DNA from: Anaerolineae bacterium
GTDB taxonomy: Bacteria > Chloroflexota > Anaerolineae > E26-bin7
DNA: 12,329 bases
Assembly: GCA_029933115.1 (NCBI GenBank)
Contig: JAOZOT010000067.1
Coordinates: forward strand, 1 to 12,329
Direction of reading: 5' to 3'
A program made the translations under genes and the position numbers. Below, piece after piece: positions 6,083 through 12,329 of the stretch; the first letter of the stretch is position 1; each line of letters starts with the position of its first letter. Under the pieces are notes generated by a model, which worked only from the letters and a program-made list of their open reading frames with translations, was not told where the DNA came from and ran no database searches.

Positions 6083-7840
6083 ATGTCATTACGTAGTGTA
6101 TTGATCCAAAGGAAAGAGGAGGTTGTAGCCGAAAACGGCATGGTCGTCGCCGAAAGTGTTGAAGCTGCTGAAGCAGGTATAGAAATCTTTAAAAAAGGTG
6201 GCAATGCCGTTGATGCGGCCGTGGCCACCTCTTTCGCGTCGTGCACTTGTGAACCGGCAATGGCTAGTCTGGGTGGAGGAGGCGCAGCGCTGATCTATCT
6301 GGCTGATGAGGACCGGGTCGTTGCCGTAGAGTTCGAGGGTCGCCTCCCTAAGGCAGCCACAGAAGACATGTTCGTACAAGATTTGTTGCCCCTGGGGGTG
6401 AAGCCGCATCCTAGTTTTGGTTGGCGCGGCACCAGAAATAACGTTGGGTGGATGGGATACCGTTCCTTAGGGGTCCCAGGCCAGGTGGCGGGGCTGTGCC
6501 AAATCCTGGAGCAGTTCGGTACCATGAGCCTGGAAGAGGTTATTGCCCCGGCGATAAGGATCTGTGAAGAAGGCTATGAAATCAATGATTATTATGCCTT
6601 GATGATTGGCAGTGAGATGAAGCTCTTACAGCAATACCCTCCTATTGACAAATTGCTGCTACCTGGCGGCTATCCGCCTCACTCGGCGAGTGCCTATAAC
6701 GAGCCCACAGTCATTGTGCAGAAAGAGTTGGCAGAGACCCTGCGAAAGATTGCACAGGGTGGTGCCGACGCTTTCTACCGGGGTGACATTGTCCAAGCTA
6801 TCATTGCTGACACCAAGCCGCATGGCTCTATAGTCACCCAGCAGGATTATGCTGACTACCGGCCCCGAACCTATGACGATGGCCTCGTCGGCAACTATCG
6901 TGGTTACAAGATGGTCTGTATGCCAGAGGTATTTGGCGGCATCCAGGTTCTTCAGGCGCTGAATCTCCTCGAAGGTTTTGACCTGACCGCCCTGGGACAC
7001 AACACTCCCCAGTTTTTGCACCTCATTGCCGAGTGTTTCCGAAGGGTATGGGTGGATCGCTTCCGATATATGGGAGACCCCGAATTCGAAGAGGTACCCA
7101 TCGAGGGGCTAATCTCGAAGGAATACGCTGACGAGATGCGCGCATATCTCAACCTGGAGAGAGTACCTGATGAAATCAAGCCAGGAAACCCCTGGCACTA
7201 TCAAGGGGATGGCCGAGCGCCAGAAACAGCCGCTTCACCGGGACCTAAAGGAGAGGGAAGGAACACAACCCACCTTTGCACTATGGACAAGGATGGCAAT
7301 ATGGTCAGCATGGTTCAGACTTTGGGGGGGGGCTTCGGGGCCTATGTCATGTCGGGTAGTACGGGCATCATCCTGCGTAACTACACTAATCTCTTCAACC
7401 CCGAACCGGGCACCAGCAACTCTATTGGCCCCTGGAAAAGACCGTCGAGCCACGACTCATTGACTCTCGTCTTCAAGGACGGCCAGCCTCTGCTCACCAT
7501 CGGCGCGCCCGGTGGAAGGCGGGTGATCACTTCAGTGGTTCAAGTACTGGTGAACGTCATAGACTTTGGGATGGGTATCCAAGAAGCTATTGCTGCCCCC
7601 AGAATTCACATAGAAGGTAGTGATCCCAAAGTGCCCGAGGGGAAGCTGGTAAGAGATCTGTTCGTTGATTCGCGGATGCCCTTGGAGGTCGTGGAAGAGC
7701 TCGAGAAGCGAGGTCACCGAGTTGTGCTGAAGCCTGATGGCAGCTTTGCTTTACCGATAGCCATTATGAGAGATTCTGAGGGAGGCAAGCTCCACGGTGG
7801 CGTGACGGTTCCCGTCCCTGCCACAGCTATCGGGTTCTAA
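6083..7840 (+). CDS. Gamma-glutamyltranspeptidase-family Ntn hydrolase with altered substrate pocket
   Basis: This 585-residue protein is about as long as E. coli GGT but has no signal peptide, so it is probably cytoplasmic. It should be made as a proenzyme cut before T395 ('NTTHLCTMDKDGN'), the N-terminal nucleophile. The oxyanion glycines are kept (G477-G478 in 'GAPGG'), as are 'GGNAVDAAVA', 'SLGGGGAALI' and 'VPGQVAGL'. Aligned from memory to E. coli GGT, with no gaps from T395 on, the gamma-glutamyl-reading residues are changed: R114 becomes E85, N411 becomes G415, Q430 becomes Y434, D433 becomes L437 and S463 becomes H457. A true glutathione transpeptidase role is thus unlikely; another amide is probably hydrolysed, as in the family's oxamate amidohydrolase branch. 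AGGGAGG at 6071-6077 sits 5 bases before the ATG. A run of nine G at 7324-7332 lies just after the catalytic motif. Confidence 0.9.
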   Translation: MSLRSVLIQRKEEVVAENGMVVAESVEAAEAGIEIFKKGGNAVDAAVATSFASCTCEPAMASLGGGGAALIYLADEDRVVAVEFEGRLPKAATEDMFVQDLLPLGVKPHPSFGWRGTRNNVGWMGYRSLGVPGQVAGLCQILEQFGTMSLEEVIAPAIRICEEGYEINDYYALMIGSEMKLLQQYPPIDKLLLPGGYPPHSASAYNEPTVIVQKELAETLRKIAQGGADAFYRGDIVQAIIADTKPHGSIVTQQDYADYRPRTYDDGLVGNYRGYKMVCMPEVFGGIQVLQALNLLEGFDLTALGHNTPQFLHLIAECFRRVWVDRFRYMGDPEFEEVPIEGLISKEYADEMRAYLNLERVPDEIKPGNPWHYQGDGRAPETAASPGPKGEGRNTTHLCTMDKDGNMVSMVQTLGGGFGAYVMSGSTGIILRNYTNLFNPEPGTSNSIGPWKRPSSHDSLTLVFKDGQPLLTIGAPGGRRVITSVVQVLVNVIDFGMGIQEAIAAPRIHIEGSDPKVPEGKLVRDLFVDSRMPLEVVEELEKRGHRVVLKPDGSFALPIAIMRDSEGGKLHGGVTVPVPATAIGF

Positions 7841-7852
7841 ATCAATCTGCTT

Positions 7853-7872
7853 CTGCACCCTGGATGGGGCAG
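7853..7872 (+). terminator. Weak terminator-like hairpin after the GGT-family gene
   Basis: CTGC (7853-7856) pairs with GCAG (7869-7872), and CCC (7858-7860) with GGG (7866-7868), with a one-base bulge and a TGGAT loop. GTTGTTCT follows. Position 13 bases after the stop codon suits a terminator for set A, but the stem is short and the U run poor. Confidence 0.4.
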
Positions 7873-7921
7873 GTTGTTCTACCAAAAGCACAGGAGAAGG
7901 CAAAATTTACTGGTTACTATT

Positions 7922-8021
7922 CACCCTCCCCGCAGGTTTGGACGTTCTTTGGGCACAAAAATGTGCCTCGACCGGATGTTGAATCCCGCATAAGCCGTCA
8001 ACCGTAACCTGCGGGAGGGTG
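7922..8021. repeat. 100-nt element with long inverted ends and a nested hairpin
   Basis: CACCCTCCCCGCAGGTT at 7922-7938 is complementary to AACCTGCGGGAGGGTG at 8006-8021 with a single-base bulge. Inside lies a perfect 6-bp hairpin, GGCACA (7952-7957) with TGTGCC (7962-7967), around an AAAA loop. No U run follows, so it is not a simple terminator. It sits upstream of the rpiR promoter, so it is not in that gene's leader. It may be a MITE-like repeat or a structured RNA at the 3' end of the set A transcript. No obvious target-site duplication is visible. Confidence 0.55.
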
Positions 8022-8112
8022 GGATCGCACTCCATTTGAAACCTTCTCCACGTTTACAGGCAGGCTTATCCAGCCAATCAGTGAGGCGTGGATATTATTT
8101 CCCTCTGATGAC

Positions 8113-8141
8113 TTGACAACGGAAATTTTTTCTGCTATAAT
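8113..8141 (+). promoter_or_regulatory. Sigma-70 promoter of the rpiR-led operon
   Basis: TTGACA at 8113-8118 and TATAAT at 8136-8141 are spaced by exactly 17 bases, a perfect consensus. Transcription should start near 8148, beyond the ATG at 8142, which therefore cannot be the start codon. A small palindrome, GAAA-TTT-TTTC, at 8122-8132 in the spacer could be an operator, possibly for the RpiR protein itself (inference). Confidence 0.88.
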
Positions 8142-8171
8142 ATGGGCACGGCGGACTTGAGGAGTGCCCTG

Positions 8172-9017
8172 GTGTCACGAGATTCCATTTTGCTGAAGCT
8201 CAAGAGCTTGCTGCCGTCGCTGGCCGAACAAGAGAGGAAGGCGGCCGAATATATTTTGCGCTATCCGTATGAAGTCATCGGCTGGCCCATTACCGAGTTC
8301 TCCAAGGCGTGCGGCGTGAGCAATACCACCATTATCCGCCTCTGTCGCCGGCTGGGCGGTGACGGTTATCGGCGTTTCAAAATCGAACTGGCCAAAGAGA
8401 TTGGTTCCCCCGACAGTCTGGTGTATCCAGAGGTCAAGCCAGAAGACCCACTCTCTGCCATCGCCGAGAAAATCTTTGCGGCCAACATCCAGGCCCTTCG
8501 CGACACCCTCAAGGTGCTGGACCTGGAGGCGCTGGATCGGGCCGTGAAAGCCATTCTGGCCGCCCGGCGGGTGGACATCTATGCCATTGGTGGCGCAGGC
8601 ATAGCCGCCCGGGAGTTGCACTTCAAATGTATGCAACTGGGCATCACGGCCAACGCCTACCTCGACTCGCAGATGCAGATGATGTCTGCCTCAGTTCTGA
8701 CGCCCCACGATGTCGGCATCGGCATCTCTCATTCGGGGCTGCATCGTCACACGGCCGAGGCCCTTCGTCTGGCCAGGGCTTCTGGCGCTACAACCATCAG
8801 CCTGACCAGCTACCCTGATTCGCCGGTAGCCGCAGAAGCAGACATCGCTTTGTATACCTCGACCTGGGGGGTCCCCTCTCAGGATTCTCCCAGCGTGCGC
8901 AACGCCCAACTGGCAGTGGTGGATGTCATTTACGAAGCGATGCTTGTGAAAGGGCAGGAACAGGCACGGGAAAAGCTCGGTCGGGTCGCCAGAGCCATTT
9001 CCGAACACATCACCTAG
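8172..9017 (+). CDS. RpiR-family (HTH + SIS) transcriptional regulator
   Basis: This is a 281-residue regulator counted from the GTG at 8172. That codon has GAGGAG at 8159-8164, 7 bases upstream, and lies about 24 bases after the predicted transcription start. A longer reading from ATG 8142 would overlap the -10 box and adds no conserved sequence. Residues about 1-75 form the RpiR helix-turn-helix, with 'LLPSLAEQERKAAEYIL' and 'VSNTTIIRLCRRLGGDGYRRFK'. Residues about 120-260 form a SIS domain, 'VDIYAIGGAG', 'GIGISHSGLHRHT' and 'ATTISLTSYPDSPVA'. SIS domains in this family usually bind sugar phosphates, but RpiR-type regulators also sit beside amino-acid and amino-sugar operons. It leads set B and probably controls the hydrolase, dehydrogenase and B12-protein genes. 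The effector is unknown. Confidence 0.92.
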   Translation: MSRDSILLKLKSLLPSLAEQERKAAEYILRYPYEVIGWPITEFSKACGVSNTTIIRLCRRLGGDGYRRFKIELAKEIGSPDSLVYPEVKPEDPLSAIAEKIFAANIQALRDTLKVLDLEALDRAVKAILAARRVDIYAIGGAGIAARELHFKCMQLGITANAYLDSQMQMMSASVLTPHDVGIGISHSGLHRHTAEALRLARASGATTISLTSYPDSPVAAEADIALYTSTWGVPSQDSPSVRNAQLAVVDVIYEAMLVKGQEQAREKLGRVARAISEHIT

Positions 9018-9049
9018 AATGACGTTGATTCATAGGAGATGCCACATCG

Positions 9050-10162
9050 TTGGACACTGAAATCTCACTGATCACCATCAGTGGCACACACTATGAGATG
9101 GGACGCCAGCACGGGGTCCAAGTCATGCATCTGCGCTCGCTCGTTGTAGAGGCCATCAAAGCCTGCTTCGCTCAGATCGAAGCGTATGGCCCCGACGAGC
9201 GGTTCGAGTCTCTGGTGCGAGAGACCGCCGAGGTACTGCAAGAGGTGGATCGGCCAATCCTGGAGATGATCCGGGGCCAGGCTGAGGCGTTGGAGCTAGA
9301 CTTTGACGTCCTCCTGCGCTATGACCTCGTCTCTTACTTGCGTGACGCTCTGATTACCCGACGGCGCTGCCGCGCCACTTATTCCATGTCCGGTGAGGGC
9401 TGCACCACCTGGGCGGTCGCCGGGTCGGCCACGGCCGATGGTGAGCCCTTGCTGGTCAAGAACAGAGATTACCGCCCCGAACATTTGCCTCTGCAAGTCC
9501 TCGTCACAGCTACCCCTACGGTCGGCTATCGCTACATCTACGGGTCCGGCGCGGGCAGTCCCGGGGTTTTCAACTCAGGGATGAACGAGAAAGGACTGGC
9601 CATAGCCGACACCCACGTCTGTTCCAAAGACGTTGGCCCCGGCCTGCCAGATTACTCCCTGATGATGCATATCCTGGAAGAGCACGACACTGTGCGTTCG
9701 ACCTTGGACTACCTGAGTTCGGTGCCACGGATGGGGCGCAACAATCTCGTCCTGGCTGATGCGGGAGGTGACCTGGCCGTCGTCGAGTTGGGATACCGTA
9801 ATTGTGCTGTAATCAAGGCTCAAAGTGGCATAGTGGTGAGCACCAACCACTTTGTCAGCCCTAGCCTGAAAGATGACTTTGTGGATTGCACACAACCCTC
9901 TGTGCAGGGCAACTCGTTTCAGCGCTACGCTCTGGTGAAGAAAGAGTTGGAGGCTGCCCGAGGGAGCATTGACGTGGCTTTCGCCCAGCGCCTGATGGCT
10001 ACCCATGCTGGTCCCCTGGCCTCCATTTGCCGCCACCTGGAACTCGATGGCCAATCGGCTACCCTATCCACAACTATCTACCAACCGGCGCGCCGCACCC
10101 TGAGATTTTGCCACGGCTATCCGTGCCAGAGCCCTTATCACACTGTAGGTTGGGAGGTCTGA
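9050..10162 (+). CDS. C45-type acyl-CoA:6-APA acyltransferase-like Ntn hydrolase
   Basis: This 370-residue protein belongs to the isopenicillin-N acyltransferase (AAT/C45) family, whose members self-cleave before a cysteine that then acts as nucleophile. The site is G117-C118 in 'GEGCTTWAV', followed by the family signature 'GSATADGEPLLVKNRDY'. Upstream is the N-terminal family stretch 'ISGTHYEMGRQHGVQ'; downstream are 'GVFNSGMNEKGLAIADTHV' and 'RNNLVLADAGGDLAVVELG'. Bacterial members are mostly amidases or acyltransferases on N-acyl amino acids or peptides, not antibiotic enzymes. No signal peptide is evident, so it is likely cytoplasmic. It starts with TTG, with AGGAGA at 9034-9039 and a 10-base spacing; a nearby ATG at 9039 is out of frame. 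It is 32 bases after rpiR and only 3 bases before the opine dehydrogenase gene, so the two are likely translationally linked. Confidence 0.85.
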   Translation: MDTEISLITISGTHYEMGRQHGVQVMHLRSLVVEAIKACFAQIEAYGPDERFESLVRETAEVLQEVDRPILEMIRGQAEALELDFDVLLRYDLVSYLRDALITRRRCRATYSMSGEGCTTWAVAGSATADGEPLLVKNRDYRPEHLPLQVLVTATPTVGYRYIYGSGAGSPGVFNSGMNEKGLAIADTHVCSKDVGPGLPDYSLMMHILEEHDTVRSTLDYLSSVPRMGRNNLVLADAGGDLAVVELGYRNCAVIKAQSGIVVSTNHFVSPSLKDDFVDCTQPSVQGNSFQRYALVKKELEAARGSIDVAFAQRLMATHAGPLASICRHLELDGQSATLSTTIYQPARRTLRFCHGYPCQSPYHTVGWEV

Positions 10163-10165
10163 ACC

Positions 10166-11293
10166 GTGGATGAACCCTTCATCGTGACCATCCTGGGTGC
10201 TGGCAACGGCGCTCACGCTATAGCCGGTCACCTCGCCCTCAAGGGATTCACCGTCCGCCTCTACAACAAATTTGAAGAGGAAATCGTGCACCTGCGCGAG
10301 CAGGGCGGTGTCACAGTGGAGGGGGCAATCGAGGGATTTGGCCGGTTGGAGTTGGTGACCACGGATATCGCTTCCGCTCTTGACGGGGCTCGTGCCATCA
10401 TGGTGGTTGTGCCGGCCTCTGTGCATCGCTTCATGGCCGAGGTCTGTGCCCCCTACTTGCAGGACGGCCAAGTGGTGATCCTGAACCCCGGCCGCACCGG
10501 AGGGGCCCTGGAATTCGCCAACGTGCTCAAAAAAAATCCGCGTCTCTCTGCCCATCCGCGGCCAAAAATAGCCGAGGCCCAGACCCTGCTCTACGCCTGC
10601 CGCATCACAGGCCCGGCCCGGGTGCGGATCAACAGCGTCAAGCGCCAGGTGCCCGTAGCGGCGTTCCCGGCTACCGACACCGATGCGGTGTTGGCGGTGG
10701 CCCGCCGGCTATTCCCTGAATTCGTCCCCGCGGCCAACGTTCTGGAGACCGGTTTCAACAACATCGGCGCCGTCTTTCATCCGAGTACGACGCTCTTCAA
10801 CGCCAGCCGCATTGAAGCCGGTGAAGAGTTCGAGTTTTATGCGAGCATCACCCCTATGGTGGCCGGCTTCCTGGAGGCTGTGGATGGTGAGCGGATAGCC
10901 ACGGCCAGAGCCTACGGCATTGAGGTGGACTCGGCCAGGGATTGGCTGGCCAAAGCCTACGAAGGTATCCACGGCGGCAACCTGTACGAGCGCCTTCAGA
11001 GTTGTGCGGCCTACCGGGGGATCAAAGGGCCGAAATCCATGCAGGTCCGCTACGTCCTTGAGGATATCCCGACCGGGCTGGTGCCCATTGCTTCTTTTGC
11101 TCAGACGGCCGGCGTCCCGACACCGGCCATCCGCAGCGTCATTGACATCGCCTGCGTGATGTATGGTCGCGACTTCTGGGCTGAAGGACGCAATATGGAG
11201 AATCTGGGGCTGGCAGGGATGGGGGTGGAGCAGATTCTGGATTACTTGGATGGAGATAACAAAAGGTACAAGAAGAAAGGAGGCACATCATGA
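10166..11293 (+). CDS. NAD/NADP octopine/nopaline dehydrogenase-family enzyme
   Basis: This 375-residue cytoplasmic oxidoreductase has the two-domain opine dehydrogenase layout. Residues 5-30 form the Rossmann dinucleotide loop, 'ILGAGNGAHAIAGHLALKG'. The C-terminal domain from about residue 185 carries 'GFNNIGAVFHPSTTLFN'; H205 matches the proton-relay histidine expected in the family. Opine dehydrogenases reductively join an amino acid to a 2-oxo acid, or run in reverse to release them; many bacterial homologues have unproven substrates. The start is GTG with GGGAGGT at 10152-10158, 7 bases upstream and inside the end of the preceding gene; an ATG at 10170 is out of frame. The stop overlaps the next gene's ATG. 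A run of eight A lies at 10529-10536. Its company (racemase, amide hydrolases, peptide-type transporter) fits turnover of N-substituted amino acids. Confidence 0.88.
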   Translation: MDEPFIVTILGAGNGAHAIAGHLALKGFTVRLYNKFEEEIVHLREQGGVTVEGAIEGFGRLELVTTDIASALDGARAIMVVVPASVHRFMAEVCAPYLQDGQVVILNPGRTGGALEFANVLKKNPRLSAHPRPKIAEAQTLLYACRITGPARVRINSVKRQVPVAAFPATDTDAVLAVARRLFPEFVPAANVLETGFNNIGAVFHPSTTLFNASRIEAGEEFEFYASITPMVAGFLEAVDGERIATARAYGIEVDSARDWLAKAYEGIHGGNLYERLQSCAAYRGIKGPKSMQVRYVLEDIPTGLVPIASFAQTAGVPTPAIRSVIDIACVMYGRDFWAEGRNMENLGLAGMGVEQILDYLDGDNKRYKKKGGTS

Positions 11294-12329
11294 CAAGCGA
11301 AACGGAAACCCTGAACAAAAAGCGCCGTGTCATGGTCGGCGCCATTGGCGATTGTGTTCACTCTCTGGGTGTGGAGACCTTTGCCGAGTGGATGGAGGAC
11401 CAAGGGCTGGGCTACATGGCTGTCAAGCTGGGGCCGGCCGTACCCATTCAGGACGTGATCAACAAGATCCGTGAGGCTCGTCCTGAGGTGGTGGGCATCT
11501 CCATGCGCTTGGGCGACCTGCACGTGGACAAGCTCATCGGCGAGTTTGTGGAGAAAGCGACCCGCTATGGGCTACACCCCCGGGAGAGCGGCATCCGCTA
11601 CTGCTTCGGCGGCCTGCGCCCGGCAGCCAACCTGGTGCGCGCCATGACCGGCCTGGAGATCCTGGAGGATAAATTCTCGCCGCCGGAGGACCGCCACTTT
11701 GACCTGGAGAAGGTGGCCGAGGAGTACCGCCACCGCGAAGAGTTCCAGGGCTTCTTCGAGTTGGTCGTTGACGACTTTGTGACCATGGAGGAACTGGAAG
11801 AGTTCGCCCAGCGGAGGGCCAATCACGTCCAGGTCCAAGAGGTGGAGTGGGCTGACGATCTGGTGGAGCGTATTCGCCAGGTACGGGAGCGTGAGGACCG
11901 GCCCATTATCCGTGCCCACATCGGCATCGCTGCCGATTCTATTGAGCCGACTGTTGAAGGCGTCAAAAAGCTGGCCGAAGCCGAGTGCCTGGAAATCGTC
12001 TCTCTGGCCCCCGATCAGCCCTCTCAGGCCCATCTGGCCAAGTTTGTGCGCGGTGAGGAAGACCCCTCCAAGTACCTCAAAGGCCAGGGTGGCACTCCCA
12101 TCCGCAGCGAGGAGGACCTGCGACGCCTGAAAGAAGCCACCCGGCGGGGCAATTACCCCATGATTCGCATCTACTCCGGCACCGACGAATTGAAAGAGCT
12201 GGCCAAGATCTTCGAGGAAACCCTGCACATGCCTTTCCCGGCGGTGCCCATCTTTTTCTACAACCAACTGGACGGACGCGGCCCCATCTCCATCCGCGAC
12301 AGCTTTGACGAGCACTTTGAGGTGATGCG
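11290..12329 (+). CDS. Cobalamin-binding-domain protein, possible B12-dependent mutase (3' end missing)
   Basis: The reading frame is open to the window edge, giving the first 346 residues. The ATG at 11290 overlaps the previous stop codon, with GAAAGGAGG at 11275-11283. Residues about 12-125 resemble a B12-binding Rossmann domain: 'IGDCVHSLGVE', S71 in 'GISMRLG' and G107-G108 in 'YCFGGLRP', spaced as in the DxHxxG...SxL...GG fold. H24, the expected cobalt ligand, is present, but the position two before it is C22 and the Asp is one residue earlier (D21). Residues about 190-346 look like the start of an alpha/beta barrel, with 'PIIRAHIGIAADSIEP', 'LEIVSLAPDQPSQAHL' and 'VPIFFYNQLDGRGPISI'. This order suggests an aminomutase or glutamate-mutase-like enzyme carrying its B12 domain at the front. 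The family is not firmly identified. Confidence 0.75.
   Translation, partial: MTSETETLNKKRRVMVGAIGDCVHSLGVETFAEWMEDQGLGYMAVKLGPAVPIQDVINKIREARPEVVGISMRLGDLHVDKLIGEFVEKATRYGLHPRESGIRYCFGGLRPAANLVRAMTGLEILEDKFSPPEDRHFDLEKVAEEYRHREEFQGFFELVVDDFVTMEELEEFAQRRANHVQVQEVEWADDLVERIRQVREREDRPIIRAHIGIAADSIEPTVEGVKKLAEAECLEIVSLAPDQPSQAHLAKFVRGEEDPSKYLKGQGGTPIRSEEDLRRLKEATRRGNYPMIRIYSGTDELKELAKIFEETLHMPFPAVPIFFYNQLDGRGPISIRDSFDEHFEVM

Larger units (their letters stand above)
7841..8112. other. Intergenic region between the two gene sets
   Basis: These 272 bases hold the weak hairpin at 7853-7872 and the inverted-repeat element at 7922-8021. No plausible coding frame, tRNA or other known RNA gene was recognised. 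The stretch 8022-8112 shows nothing clear before the rpiR promoter. Confidence 0.6.

Noticed and set aside
6083..7840. Ordinary glutathione-degrading gamma-glutamyltranspeptidase
   Set aside because: The residues that bind the glutamyl alpha-carboxylate and amino group are replaced, and there is no export signal.
8142..8171. ATG at 8142 as the RpiR start
   Set aside because: It overlaps the end of a perfect -10 box and would lie upstream of the transcript start. GTG 8172 has a strong ribosome site.
9575..10054. Antisense open frame of 159 residues in the C45 gene
   Set aside because: It has no recognisable domain or ribosome site; it is a shadow of a well-supported + strand gene. The same holds for the antisense frames at 1297-1746, 8175-8636 and 10064-10555.
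9050..10162. Penicillin-biosynthesis acyltransferase
   Set aside because: The family name reflects the fungal prototype. No beta-lactam genes are present and the neighbours are amino-acid enzymes.
11572..12315. Long 247-residue open frame on the minus strand
   Set aside because: It lies wholly antisense to the B12-protein gene, shows no family features, and is explained by the codon bias of the + strand gene.
1..12329. CRISPR arrays, tRNA or rRNA genes, transposases, integrases
   Set aside because: No regularly spaced repeats, cloverleaf-like stretches, rRNA segments or recombinase motifs were seen on either strand.

Overview
The window shows two adjacent gene sets, both on the + strand, from what looks like a free-living bacterium of moderate GC content. 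Shine-Dalgarno sites are clear, and TTG and GTG starts are used freely. The oligopeptide-type substrate-binding protein has no lipobox and instead carries an N-terminal LysM domain. That fits a single-membrane (monoderm) organism such as a Chloroflexota member, but this lineage call is an inference from one trait.

Set A (about 110-7840) is a GntR/FCD regulator (217-933), a LysM-fused family-5 solute-binding protein (1030-2811), two DppB/DppC-type permeases (2938-3942 and 3962-4885), an ornithine/alanine-racemase-family PLP enzyme (4925-5983) and a gamma-glutamyltranspeptidase-family Ntn hydrolase (6083-7840). A perfect consensus sigma-70 promoter (114-142) drives it. A palindrome overlapping its spacer and -10 box is a good candidate operator. 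A 12-bp GC-rich hairpin lies between the binding-protein gene and the permeases. No ABC ATPase gene is present in the window.

The 7841-8112 gap holds a weak terminator-like hairpin and a 100-nt element with long inverted ends and a nested hairpin. I see no gene in it.

Set B (8113 to the window end) starts from a second perfect TTGACA-17-TATAAT promoter. The genes are an RpiR/SIS regulator (corrected start GTG 8172), a C45-type autoprocessing acyltransferase/amidohydrolase (9050-10162), an octopine/nopaline-dehydrogenase-family enzyme (10166-11293) and the 5' part of a cobalamin-binding protein fused to a long C-terminal region (11290 onward, cut by the window edge). The last three are nearly contiguous or overlapping, so they are almost certainly one transcript.

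Together the sets read as uptake and breakdown of an amino-acid conjugate. The steps would be peptide-type import, amide cleavage by two unrelated self-processing hydrolases, racemisation, NAD(P)-dependent opine-type redox and a B12-dependent step. The substrate is not identifiable from sequence. The GGT-family protein keeps its catalytic Thr and oxyanion glycines but has lost the residues that read the gamma-glutamyl group. The B12 protein has a variant cofactor motif. The most interesting possibility is therefore an undescribed opine-like or N-acyl amino acid pathway.
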